Below, piece by piece: positions 1 through 8,032 of a DNA stretch of 52,582 nucleotides; position 1 is the stretch's first letter, and each line of letters starts with the position of its first letter. A program made the position numbers and the translations under genes. The DNA comes from Pseudomonadota bacterium (GTDB taxonomy: Bacteria; Pseudomonadota; Gammaproteobacteria; Burkholderiales; Burkholderiaceae_C). Where the stretch lies: assembly GCA_963205335.1 (NCBI GenBank), contig CAUJIM010000008.1, forward strand, positions 1-52,582. The letters are read 5' to 3'. The notes below the pieces were generated by a model. That model was not told where the DNA came from. It saw only the letters and a list, made by a program, of their open reading frames with translations, and did not search any database.

Positions 1-139
1 GCCTGACCTTGCCAATCATGTCCATGGTGATCACCTCTTTTGCTCCTGCCAAAAAATTCAGCAGTCGCGTGATACACCCTGGTCAATTTTGAAGCGGCAC
101 TCCCGCCTTCAGATGGTCAGTTTTCGGTCGGCGTCAACA
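1..139 (-). mobile_element. istA: IS21-family element end (start of istA plus terminal region)
   Basis: On the minus strand an ATG at 25 begins the peptide MDMIGKVR, preceded by AGGAG-like sequence. This is how IS21-family IstA transposases commonly start. Rightward, the motif TGGTCARTTTT occurs twice (80-90 and 114-124), as expected for the multiple terminal repeats of IS21 ends, and the element can be closed at a terminal CA at 138-139. Only the istA start lies inside the window. The neighbouring helicase frame begins immediately after position 139 and lacks its normal amino terminus, so the element probably truncated it. Family assignment is from memory of istA starts and end structure. 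The exact boundary is an inference. Confidence 0.6.
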
Positions 140-162
140 CGTCGTCGGCCAAGACCTCCCTG

Positions 163-2838
163 GTGGTAGCCGGGCCTGGCACCGGCAAGACAGCCACGCT
201 CCTCATGAGGGTGCAGCATCTACTCGCCGAGGGGGCCAAGCCCGAGAGTTTGCTGCTGCTGACGTTTTCAAATCGGGCAGCGCGAGAGCTGGTTGACAGG
301 CTGCAAGAACTTGGTGTCTCGAACGCCCATGACATCTGGGTCGGCACGTTTCACGCCTTCGGCCTGGAGTTCCTTCGCAAGAACCACGAGCAGTTCGGCC
401 TGCGGCCGCGCTTCGGTGTTGCCGATAAGATGGCGCAGATTGCAGTTCTCGAGCCCCACATCTACGCCCTTGGCCTGAGGGCGTTCAATCCGCTTGGCGA
501 CCCCCTCGACTGGCTGAAGGACGTCGTCTCGACCATCCAGCGAGCAAAGGACGAACTCGCCGATGCCGACGAGTTTGCCGACGCAGTTGAGCAATCGGCA
601 CTGGACACCCCCGCTGAGGTGCTGGCCAAGCAGCACGATGTCGTCAAGCTATACAGGTGCTATGAATCGAAGATGCGTGCGAACGGCAGCCTCGTCGACA
701 TGGGCGACCTCGTCATGCTCCCGGCCCTTGCGCTGACAAAGGAGTTCGCCAAGTACGCCGCGAGTGTTGGCCGATTCAAGCACATCCTCGTCGACGAATA
801 CCAAGATGTGAACCGGGCAAGTGCTCAACTTGTGAAGGCATTGGCCGCTCACGCCAGGAGCCTCTGGGTCGTGGGAGATGCACGGCAAGCCATTTACCGA
901 TTCCGCGGTGCGTCCATGCGCAACATCGTCCGCTTCGGCGACGACTTTCCAACCCACACGACGTTCCCGCTCAACGAGAACCGGCGCAGTTTCGAAGAGG
1001 TAATCCGCGTCTTCGAGCACACGGGCCGCGAGGGCAATCCTCTACAGATGGTGCTCCCACTCGATGACGTAGGGTCGGCGCGCGGACACAGCGGCATCAA
1101 GCCTCGCCATGTTCAGTGCGCGAATGACGACGTGGTACATGGAGAACTCGCGGCCAATGTCCGTCGCATCCGTGGGCTGGGCGTGGCTTACCGAGACCAG
1201 GTCATCCTTGCAAGCACCCACGACACCTGCAGCGCCGCGGCAGATTCACTGAACACGGCAGGGGTGCCTGCTCTGCACCTCGGCGACATCTTCCAGCGGC
1301 CCGAGGTCAAGGACCTGTTGGCATTGCTGCAGCTGTTCATCGACCGTTCAGGAAGCGGCCTGCTTCGAGTCTCACAACTCCCAGGCCTCCAGTTGCCGCC
1401 AACGGATGTCGAGAAGCTGCTTGCCTGGTGTAAAGTGAATCGGCCGGTGCCGCTGTCCTGGGTTGCCGCGCCGCCTCCTGGGCTATCCAGCAGGGGCATG
1501 GCGGCTCTGCAGCGGTGGGCGACTACTTTCGATGGCCTCGAGTCAACGGACTCTCCATGGGAAGTCGCCTGCCAACTGCTACTGGACCGGACAGGCATTC
1601 TTCGTGCCCATCTGGCCGGCAGCGGCATCCTCGAGATCACTCGTCGCATCGCGCTCTGGCAGTTCATCTACTACCTGCGGGTGCCGGACGGCGGTCGGGC
1701 GTACCAGACCGTCGGCAGCTTCATCACTCGCTTGCGTCGCCGTCTGCGCGTCGGCGATGACCGTGAGCTCCGTATCCCGCCTCCGGAGGCAGACAGTCTC
1801 GATGCGGTAGCCGTCATGACAATTCATGGGAGCAAAGGCCTTGAGTTCGAGGCGGTCCATCTTGTCGACATCGACGCCAGGCATTTCCGCATGGGCGCAG
1901 ATTCCGACCTTGTCCCGCAGTCCCTGTTGCAGTCCATCGCTTCCGTCCAGAACTTCGAGGAGCAAAGTGAGGCCTCGAACAAGCTGTACGTGGCACTATC
2001 TCGGGCCCGGGAGCACTTGGTCCTCTACGAGACCAAGGCGATGTACAACGCCGAGTGCGTTGCGGCCATTACTGGCGCCGCTCATCTACTCGAACGAGTT
2101 CAAGGCAAGGCCACTGTTCCCAAGGCGCTGGCGCCGTCATTTGTCAGCAGCTCTGTGCTCGCGCCTGCGGTATACGAGCTCACGGGCTTCTTGTCCTATC
2201 GGATGTGTCCGCGACGCTACTACTACGACTTCATCAAGGAACTAAGCCCTGCAGCCGGACTGCATCCAGCGGCCTTGATTGAAGGGGCCGTCATGCGCGA
2301 GCTCTTCGCTCCCTACGGCGAAGAGCCGGGAGCGCCGCCTCTGGAAGTCGAAAAGGTGCTGGCTTCTCTTGGGCCAGCCTTCAAGGAGTCCGTGCCGCAT
2401 CTCAGAGCCTACGCGGACCAGCTACTAACCTTTGGTCGTTCTTGGCTTGGCGCGCAGCGCGCAATGATGGCGAAGCCGTTTGACGTTAAGTGCGCAGGCA
2501 TCCCGCTTCACGTCTCGCCCCACCGCATCACAAAGTCCGGGTCCGTGGTCAAAATTGAGTTCGTGCGGGCCAAGCCGTCGGGAAAGCTGTCGCGGCAACA
2601 CAAGACCCTCAAATGGGTGTTGAAGTACCTGGCGGAGGCCTATCCCAACTACTCGTTCCAAGGCAGCATCTTTGTGCTGAGTACAGGCACTGAAGAGTCC
2701 GTCTCCCCATACGGCCGACTGCCTGCCGACTTCTTCCTCGTGCCAATTGCTCAAGCGCTCATGGCCGGCAACTTTGAGGCCAGGCTCAATCCATGGGAGT
2801 GCCCGAAGTGCAGGCACTTCTTGCATTGCCCGGCCTAG
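163..2838 (+). CDS. UvrD/REP-type helicase with C-terminal Cys-rich nuclease-like domain, 5'-truncated
   Basis: Superfamily 1A helicase, about 891 aa from the first GTG. Visible motifs: Walker A GPGTGKT (residues 4-10), Ia (LLTFSNRAARE), II (VDEYQD), III (GDARQAIYRFRGA), V (IHGSKGLEFE), VI (VALSRARE). The last 200 residues resemble a RecB/AddB/Cas4-type nuclease with an iron-sulfur pattern: one Cys in MCPRRYYYD, three in CPKCRHFLHC. The usual GxxxH and D..ExK nuclease residues are not clear, so this domain may be inactive. The GTG lies inside motif I and there is no room for the Q motif. The frame is open back to 73 but runs into the IS21 end, so the real amino terminus has been lost. It lies 101 bases upstream of the Bil genes, so it may be a separate defence helicase or a decayed passenger. 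Confidence 0.8.
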   Translation: MVAGPGTGKTATLLMRVQHLLAEGAKPESLLLLTFSNRAARELVDRLQELGVSNAHDIWVGTFHAFGLEFLRKNHEQFGLRPRFGVADKMAQIAVLEPHIYALGLRAFNPLGDPLDWLKDVVSTIQRAKDELADADEFADAVEQSALDTPAEVLAKQHDVVKLYRCYESKMRANGSLVDMGDLVMLPALALTKEFAKYAASVGRFKHILVDEYQDVNRASAQLVKALAAHARSLWVVGDARQAIYRFRGASMRNIVRFGDDFPTHTTFPLNENRRSFEEVIRVFEHTGREGNPLQMVLPLDDVGSARGHSGIKPRHVQCANDDVVHGELAANVRRIRGLGVAYRDQVILASTHDTCSAAADSLNTAGVPALHLGDIFQRPEVKDLLALLQLFIDRSGSGLLRVSQLPGLQLPPTDVEKLLAWCKVNRPVPLSWVAAPPPGLSSRGMAALQRWATTFDGLESTDSPWEVACQLLLDRTGILRAHLAGSGILEITRRIALWQFIYYLRVPDGGRAYQTVGSFITRLRRRLRVGDDRELRIPPPEADSLDAVAVMTIHGSKGLEFEAVHLVDIDARHFRMGADSDLVPQSLLQSIASVQNFEEQSEASNKLYVALSRAREHLVLYETKAMYNAECVAAITGAAHLLERVQGKATVPKALAPSFVSSSVLAPAVYELTGFLSYRMCPRRYYYDFIKELSPAAGLHPAALIEGAVMRELFAPYGEEPGAPPLEVEKVLASLGPAFKESVPHLRAYADQLLTFGRSWLGAQRAMMAKPFDVKCAGIPLHVSPHRITKSGSVVKIEFVRAKPSGKLSRQHKTLKWVLKYLAEAYPNYSFQGSIFVLSTGTEESVSPYGRLPADFFLVPIAQALMAGNFEARLNPWECPKCRHFLHCPA

Positions 2839-2939
2839 GCGGAGCTGGTCGACGCACTTCCGATTTCCAGGGCTTCCTGCGACTTACCCAGCATGAGCAG
2901 CGCATCCCGCGCGGCTCGTCTAGCTGAAAGGGAGCAGAA

Positions 2940-3437
2940 ATGCCCACTCGCGTTTACATCCAGTCGGAATTCTTCTCCGACATCAAGTTCGTCGAAGTCA
3001 ACGACGAGGCCACAGTCGCTGAGCTGAAGCACGCTGTCCTGGCGCTGCTGCCGGCCGGCACCGAGGCTTCTGACCTGACCCTCTCGGTCGAAGACGATGA
3101 CGACGACACCCACGGCCACACGACCCACGTCAAGCACCTCAAGAAAGAGCACGGCGTGCGAGTGCACCTCCACCGCTGCAAGCAGGTGGAAGTGCAAGTC
3201 CGCTTCGGCGCCGAGGTCGTGCACCACAAGTTCCGCCCGGCGACCACCGTCGGCCGCGTGCGCCTGTGGGCCGGCGAGAAGTTCGGCATGGCGCCGGGCG
3301 ACATCGCCGAGCACGTCCTGCAGATTGCCGGCACGACCGAGCAGCCCGACGTGGACATCCACATCGGCACGCTGACCAAGTGCCCGCAGTGCTCGGTGAC
3401 CTTCGACCTGGTGCCCGCGCACCGCATCAACGGCTAA
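2940..3437 (+). CDS. bilA: BilA-like tandem ubiquitin-like protein
   Basis: 165 aa, RBS AGGGAG about 5 bases upstream. The sequence reads as two beta-grasp ubiquitin-like domains (about 1-82 and 83-160), an ISG15-like arrangement, with an acidic stretch EDDDDD at 51-56. It ends in a free glycine (H-R-I-N-G), so it could be adenylated by the E1 without prior processing. A C-P-Q-C pair (148-151) lies just before the tail and could bind metal or affect tail chemistry. First gene of a tight operon with E2, JAMM protease and E1. In the published Bil (bacterial ISG15-like) systems BilA is conjugated to a phage tail protein. Assignment rests on operon context plus fold-level features; no similarity search was possible. 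Confidence 0.82.
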   Translation: MPTRVYIQSEFFSDIKFVEVNDEATVAELKHAVLALLPAGTEASDLTLSVEDDDDDTHGHTTHVKHLKKEHGVRVHLHRCKQVEVQVRFGAEVVHHKFRPATTVGRVRLWAGEKFGMAPGDIAEHVLQIAGTTEQPDVDIHIGTLTKCPQCSVTFDLVPAHRING

Positions 3438-3447
3438 GGGGCGAGGT

Positions 3448-3906
3448 ATGGCACCGGACGAGCAATCGCTGCGTGCCGACCTCGCGTCGGCGCGCTTTCT
3501 CTCGGGCGAAGACCGCAACCGCTGGCAGTTCAAGAAGCTGGAGTGGCCCTTCGTCTACATCAACGTCATCGCCCGCGACCTGCGCGAGTACACGCTGCGG
3601 CTGGAGTGCAGCGGCTTCCCGACGCCGCCGCCCACAGGTACGTTCTGGGACCTGTCGACGAACAGCAAGCTGTCGTTCGACAAGTGGCCGCAAGGCGGCG
3701 AGCGCCTGCAGCTGGCCTTCAAGCCCGGCTGGAAGACAGGGGATGCGCTTTACATCCCCTGCGATCGCGAAAGCATCGTCGGCCATGAGTGCTGGTTTGC
3801 CCAGTACCCGCAGCTCATCTGGAAGCCCGCCAAAGGCATCAGCCACTACCTGGAGGTGGTTCATGACCTTCTTCAAAGCCGCGACTATGTCTGCGCCCCT
3901 GCTTGA
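3448..3906 (+). CDS. bilB: BilB-like E2 ubiquitin-conjugating enzyme homologue
   Basis: 152 aa, starting 10 bases after bilA with GCGAGG upstream of the ATG. Expected to accept BilA from the E1 as a thioester and transfer it to targets. The UBC-like core is suggested by W-P-F-V-Y-I-N-V near residue 33, a proline-rich turn P-T-P-P-P-T-G-T-F-W-D (58-68) and the segment L-Y-I-P-C-D-R around C105, the best candidate for the catalytic cysteine. C115 is an alternative. The canonical HPN tripeptide is absent, as is usual for prokaryotic E2-like proteins. Its 3' end overlaps bilC by 44 bases. The call depends strongly on its place between a ubiquitin-like and a JAMM gene. Confidence 0.78.
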   Translation: MAPDEQSLRADLASARFLSGEDRNRWQFKKLEWPFVYINVIARDLREYTLRLECSGFPTPPPTGTFWDLSTNSKLSFDKWPQGGERLQLAFKPGWKTGDALYIPCDRESIVGHECWFAQYPQLIWKPAKGISHYLEVVHDLLQSRDYVCAPA

Positions 3907-4378
3907 GGTGCCTGCCGCGCTCTGGGCGGAGTTGATGGCGCACCTGCGTGCGCAAGGCGGCGGCGTTCGCGAGAGCGGCGCCTTCCTCCTTGGGCACAAA
4001 GCCGACGCTGACCGCGTGGTGCTGCGGTTCCTGCCCTACGAGCAGCTGCAACCCGACGCGCTCCGCAACGACCACGTGTCCCTGAAGGCCGCGAGTTTCG
4101 CGAAGCTGTGGGAGGTCTGTCGCGCTGAAGGCATGACCGTCGTGGCGGACGTGCACACGCATCCCTTCGGCCCCGGCCAGAGTCGGTCGGACCGGGCGAA
4201 CCCGATGGTCGCCTTGAAGGGGCATATCGCGCTAATCGTGCCCCGGTTCGCCAAGGGCAACTCGCGCCCCCGCGACCTCGGGCTGTACGTCTACGAAGGC
4301 AACCACCAGTGGGCGTCGTACTCGGGATCTGATGTCGACCGCCTCCTGCGACTTACCAATGCTGGAGTTTCCCAATGA
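3863..4378 (+). CDS. bilC: BilC-like JAMM/MPN+ deubiquitinase
   Basis: 171 aa metalloprotease expected to cleave BilA from conjugates or mature it. The MPN+/JAMM signature is visible: E37 (R-E-S-G-A-F-L-L-G), H98-T-H100-P, S107 and D110 (Q-S-R-S-D). The spacing between the second His and the Ser is six residues, one fewer than the textbook HxHx7SxxD, worth checking but typical-looking overall. I chose the ATG at 3863 because GGAGGTGG lies directly before it. An in-frame ATG at 3887 would remove eight residues. It overlaps bilB by 44 bases and bilD by 4 (ATGA), which indicates translational coupling. Confidence 0.85.
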   Translation: MTFFKAATMSAPLLEVPAALWAELMAHLRAQGGGVRESGAFLLGHKADADRVVLRFLPYEQLQPDALRNDHVSLKAASFAKLWEVCRAEGMTVVADVHTHPFGPGQSRSDRANPMVALKGHIALIVPRFAKGNSRPRDLGLYVYEGNHQWASYSGSDVDRLLRLTNAGVSQ

Positions 4379-5823
4379 CTGATTTCAACGCCGATTCCAT
4401 GCACCGGCTGGCAAAGATGGCCTTGGACGCCGGCGAGGTCGCCTCGCCCGAGGAGGCGGTGGCCCTGTTCTCTCGCTATCGGCTGCGCATCCATCTCGGC
4501 CAAGGCTGGGCCAGCATGCTCGCCGGTCAGGCCTGCTTCTTGACCGCACTGAATACGGCCGTGCGCGCCTTCCTGGGCGGCGTCGAGGTCTACGGCGACC
4601 TAGCCGTTGCGCTCGACGTCCCGCTGTACCAAGGGCGCGGTGCCCGGGTCGTCGCTGAAGACCTCGGTGCCAAGGTCGCCAACAACGCCGCCTCGGACCT
4701 GCCGACGCTCGTGCTCGGTGCCGTCCCTGAGGGCACGCCCGCGGCGTTTTGCGTTCAACTTAGCTGGGACCACTGGCGCTTCGAGATTGCGCCCGCCGCT
4801 GCGGGCGGTGGGCTGGCCTGCACGGACGACAATCCCCTCGCGGGCGTTGGCGCTGCGGCGCTGGGGGTCAACGAGGCGTTCATGCACGTCCGTGGCGACC
4901 TGGCTGAGGCCGGCCACCGAAACGTCGGCATGTCGCTCTGGAACCCGCTCGCGGTCGCCGACTGGCGCGACGACGCACACAAGGGCCCCGAGCTCGCCTA
5001 CTTGCCGAAGTCCCTATGGCTCGTCGGCCTGGGCCACCTGGGCCAGGCCTACGCATGGACGCTGGGACTGCTGCCCTATCCGGCCGATGGTCGCCCGCAC
5101 CTGGTGCTCCAAGACTTCGACAAAGCCGCCAAGTCCAATCTCAGCACCTGCTTACTGTTGTGGGCGTCGGATCTGCTCAAGCCCAAGGTCAGAGCGGTGG
5201 CGAGCCGGCTCGAGGCCGCGGGCTTCACCACCGCGCTGGTCGAGCGCCGTTTTGGCCCCGGGCATCGGGTCATGATCGACGAGCCGACCGCGGCCCTCTT
5301 CGGCGTCGACAACGTGGTCGCGCGCCGCGACCTCGATACCGCCGAGTTTTCGCTGGTCGTCGAGGCCGGGCTTGGCAGCGGGCATCGCGATTTCCGGAAC
5401 ATCCGGCTGCACACGTTCCCGGGCCCGCGCCGACCGTCGGAAATCTGGACGGCGGAATCTGCCGCGCAAGCCTTCGTTGAGTTGAATGACACCTACAAGA
5501 AGTTGGCTGACGAGCGCCAGGACATCTGCGGGATGACGCTGCTGGCCTCTCGCGCCGTAGCCACGCCGTTCGTCGGGGCGCTAGCGGCGGTGCTGGCACT
5601 GTCCGAGGTCATGCGCCCGCTCCACGGCGGCCTGGTTCACGCCGCCCTGGACGCGCAGATGAAGAGCCTGCGCCATCGCACTGGCGCAGCTCCAATCGCG
5701 TACCAAGGGCTGCAGACGGCCTTTGTTCAAGCCGAAAAGCGGTTGTCCGGCCGTACAGGGGAGGTTGGTGAGCAGGCGCCGCTACGGCCGCTACGGCCGC
5801 CACCGGCGAGGCTGCCTTTCTGA
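4375..5823 (+). CDS. bilD: BilD-like E1 (ThiF-fold) activating enzyme
   Basis: 482 aa. An E1-like enzyme that would adenylate the BilA C-terminal glycine and carry it as a thioester. The ThiF/Rossmann half begins near residue 213 with G-L-G-H-L-G-Q (218-224), followed by the nucleotide-binding Q-D-F-D-K...S-N (246-255). C385 in D-I-C-G-M-T-L-L-A, followed by A-V-A-T-P-F-V-G, is the best candidate for the thioester cysteine. The first 200 residues form an extra amino-terminal domain, as in the E1 of operonic ubiquitin systems. The ATG overlaps the bilC stop (ATGA). The tail is Pro/Arg-rich and overlaps the start of the next gene. Confidence 0.85.
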   Translation: MTDFNADSMHRLAKMALDAGEVASPEEAVALFSRYRLRIHLGQGWASMLAGQACFLTALNTAVRAFLGGVEVYGDLAVALDVPLYQGRGARVVAEDLGAKVANNAASDLPTLVLGAVPEGTPAAFCVQLSWDHWRFEIAPAAAGGGLACTDDNPLAGVGAAALGVNEAFMHVRGDLAEAGHRNVGMSLWNPLAVADWRDDAHKGPELAYLPKSLWLVGLGHLGQAYAWTLGLLPYPADGRPHLVLQDFDKAAKSNLSTCLLLWASDLLKPKVRAVASRLEAAGFTTALVERRFGPGHRVMIDEPTAALFGVDNVVARRDLDTAEFSLVVEAGLGSGHRDFRNIRLHTFPGPRRPSEIWTAESAAQAFVELNDTYKKLADERQDICGMTLLASRAVATPFVGALAAVLALSEVMRPLHGGLVHAALDAQMKSLRHRTGAAPIAYQGLQTAFVQAEKRLSGRTGEVGEQAPLRPLRPPPARLPF

Positions 5824-6178
5824 AGCGGTGGATGACTCCGCGCGCATCGCCGCGAAGTTTGGCCCTCTCGGAGCTCTATGGACTGGCGTGATTGGCTTCG
5901 CCGTCTTCTATGGGGGGCTTCCTGCCTGCATCTCGGCCTGGAGCGAGGAGAGCAAGGCCAACCTCAAGGGCCCAGCAGCGGCGGCCTTCGCGAACCTGCT
6001 GGACCAGGTCATGTGGCATCGCTTCATATCGCCTTGCCAGTGGGCCGGCATCGCCATCCTGCTGGTGTGCTCGGCCATCGCGATCTGGAAATGTCTCGAC
6101 CGGACTGACCTCGATGATGAAAAGGCGAATCTCTTGAGCGCCGTCTCGAAAGTCGTCAGCCGTTTGATTGGGCACTGA
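5768..6178 (+). CDS. Small two-helix membrane protein coupled to bilD
   Basis: 136 aa if the GTG at 5768 is used. GGGGAGG lies 4 bases before it, inside the end of bilD, and the gene overlaps bilD by 56 bases, so it should be translated with the operon. The protein has a basic amino terminus (R-R-R-Y-G-R-Y-G-R-H-R-R), a hydrophobic segment around residues 31-50 (L-W-T-G-V-I-G-F-A-V-F) and another around 88-107 (W-A-G-I-A-I-L-L-V-C-S-A-I-A-I-W), then a short amphipathic tail. I do not recognise the family and see no enzymatic motif. Position and overlap suggest an accessory Bil component or a separate effector. It could equally be an unrelated passenger of the island. Confidence 0.6.
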   Translation: MSRRRYGRYGRHRRGCLSEAVDDSARIAAKFGPLGALWTGVIGFAVFYGGLPACISAWSEESKANLKGPAAAAFANLLDQVMWHRFISPCQWAGIAILLVCSAIAIWKCLDRTDLDDEKANLLSAVSKVVSRLIGH

Positions 6179-6301
6179 GCGAGTGGCATCGGTCGCAGCC
6201 CTACCTCTCTGCTGAGTTCCATGCAATCCCGCCCCCGCATTGGAGTGAATCCCATCGGCTGAGCCACCGGGAGTCAGGTATAGGCCAGCTTGCTGGACCA
6301 G
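6179..6301. other. Short intergenic stretch, nothing recognised
   Basis: 123 bases between the membrane-protein stop codon and the IS3-type relic. I see no gene, strong hairpin with T-tract, or promoter here. Confidence 0.5.
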
Positions 6302-6442
6302 CTAATCTTCGAACTCGTTGAGTGGTTGATAGCCAAGCGCCAAGTGCAGATGCTTGGCGTTGTAGACCTCTTCAATGAACCTCGGCAGTCGGGCTGCGAC
6401 ATTGGCGAAAGTCTCATCGCCGCCGATGTAGATGTTCTCGAC
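6302..6442 (-). pseudogene. IS3-type transposase, C-terminal fragment
   Basis: Minus-strand reading from 6442 gives 46 codons then TAG. They include D-E-T-F-A-N-V-A-A-R-L-P-R-F-I-E-E-V-Y-N and H-L-A-L-G-Y-Q-P-L-N-E-F-E, the characteristic end of IS3/IS481-type integrase-fold transposases. The upstream part of the same gene continues in frame at 8085-8033, beyond the IS1380 insertion. The catalytic core upstream is missing, so this is a dead relic. Confidence 0.8.
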
Positions 6443-8032
6443 CTAGCCCGGATATTTCACCAGTAGCCGGCAAGCCGAGTTCAGCGACACGGTGAAGGAG
6501 TTTGCCGGTCTGATTGCGGCGCGAAGCAATCACTGAACGGGGTGGAGCTGATTTGCGGGGACAGCACCCCCTTACCCCCGTTGTTTGTCAGCGTGCCGGG
6601 GACAGCACTGGACGAACTTCAAGGGCCCAGCGCGGCCAGCCGCGCCGCAGCCGCGGCAAACAGCTCGCGCAGCGGGTGGTGACTGGCCAGCATGACCCGC
6701 ACGCGGCGCGTGTTGCGCACGATGGCCGCTCCGATCTTGAGCAGCCGCCAGCGAATTGTTGCGGCCGTCGCGCGCTCGAGTTCGGTCGCTTCAAGCGCGA
6801 GCTGGCGCAAGCGCACCATCAGCGTATAGGCAAGGGCTGCCAGCAGCAGCCGCAACTGGTTGGCCGCGAAGCGGTGGCAACTGGCCCGGGTGCCAAACAG
6901 GTCGAGTTGGGCCTCCTTGATGCGGTTCTCCGCCTCGCCGCGCTGGCAGTACAGCCGGTCATACAGGTGGACGGCATCGCCCGGGAGGTTGGTCACCACG
7001 AAGCGCGGGTTGGTACCTTGGGCACCGTATTCGAGCCGCGTGATCACGCGCCGCTGGCGGTTCCAACTCTTGGCCGCATAGGCGAATTCGTCGATCAGGC
7101 GCTGCTTGACGCCGCTGGCCATGTAATCGTCGGCCATGGCCGCTTCGACGTACTGCACCGCCTCGTGCAGTCGCGCGTTGCGCGCCAGACCAATGATGTA
7201 GCCCACGCCCGAGCGCTCGCACCACTGCAGCAGGCGGCGGCGACAGAAGCCCGAGTCGGCGCGCACGATGATGCGCGCCTCGGGCCAGGCGCGGCGAAGC
7301 CGGGCAACGATCAGCTTGATGACGGCCGCAGCGTTCTTCGCTCCATCGATGCGGCTTGGCCGCAAGACGCAGGCGAGCATCGCCTGGCCGCAGAACACGT
7401 ACAGCGGCAGGTAACAGTGATGGTCGTAGTAGGCGTGGAACTGCGCCAGCTCCTGACCACCGTGCAGCGGCACGTCCGACGCGTCGATGTCCAGCACCAG
7501 TTCTTCGGGCGCGCTCTGGTGGCCGGCGATGAACTGCGCGATCAGCACTTCGTGCAATGCCCAGGCCTGGCCGCGCGTGGCGCGGTTGTCCAGGCGGCTG
7601 AAGGTGGGCGCCGAGGCCAACATCTGGTCGCGGCCCACCGCGGTTTGCATCAGCACGTCGCCGCGCAGCGCCTGGTGGTCGTTCAAGTCTTCGTAGCCGC
7701 AGCACAGCCCGTAGATGCGTTGCGCCAGCAGCTCACGCAGGCCATGCACGATGCGCGAGGGCTCCCGCGGATCGGGCAACGCGGCCGCCGCCGCGCGGCT
7801 CAGTCCGATATGTCGATCGACCTGGCGCAACAGCAGCACGCCACCGTCGCTGCTCAGATCGCCGCCGCTGAAGTCGGCTTCGATCACCCGGCGGCCAAGC
7901 CGTCCGAACTCGATCTTGCGCTGGGTACACTTTGGCATCGGCAGTCCTCGGTTGTCATTGGCGTCGAATACCTATGACAACGGGCTCAGCCACGAGGCTG
8001 CCGACCTATCATTGATGAAATATCCGGGCTAG
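6443..8032 (-). mobile_element. IS1380-family insertion sequence
   Basis: A perfect 17-bp inverted repeat bounds the element: CTAGCCCGGATATTTCA at 6443-6459 and its complement at 8016-8032. The outer CTAG is self-complementary and present at both ends, so it may be a 4-bp target duplication, leaving an element of 6447-8028 with 13-bp ends. Removing one CTAG plus the element rejoins the IS3-type relic exactly in frame, which supports that reading. The single gene inside is an intact DDE transposase. About 150 non-coding bases lie between the transposase stop and the left end. Confidence 0.87.
6619..7938 (-). CDS. IS1380-family transposase
   Basis: 439 aa DDE transposase occupying nearly the whole element. 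The amino terminus carries the family-typical D-F-S-G-G-D-L-S-S-D-G-G stretch. Candidate catalytic acids are in L-D-I-D-A-S-D (D1), V-R-A-D-S-G-F (D2) and R-G-E-A-E-N-R-I-K-E (E), in the expected order. No frameshift or internal stop is visible, so the element may still be active. The ATG at 7938 is about 80 bases inside the right inverted repeat, leaving room for a promoter. Confidence 0.93.
   Translation of the reverse strand: MPKCTQRKIEFGRLGRRVIEADFSGGDLSSDGGVLLLRQVDRHIGLSRAAAAALPDPREPSRIVHGLRELLAQRIYGLCCGYEDLNDHQALRGDVLMQTAVGRDQMLASAPTFSRLDNRATRGQAWALHEVLIAQFIAGHQSAPEELVLDIDASDVPLHGGQELAQFHAYYDHHCYLPLYVFCGQAMLACVLRPSRIDGAKNAAAVIKLIVARLRRAWPEARIIVRADSGFCRRRLLQWCERSGVGYIIGLARNARLHEAVQYVEAAMADDYMASGVKQRLIDEFAYAAKSWNRQRRVITRLEYGAQGTNPRFVVTNLPGDAVHLYDRLYCQRGEAENRIKEAQLDLFGTRASCHRFAANQLRLLLAALAYTLMVRLRQLALEATELERATAATIRWRLLKIGAAIVRNTRRVRVMLASHHPLRELFAAAAARLAALGP

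Noticed and set aside
6500-6618. GGGGACAGCAC occurring twice near the IS1380 transposase stop
   Set aside because: Short imperfect duplication inside the element's non-coding tail, with no sign of function or of a separate element boundary.
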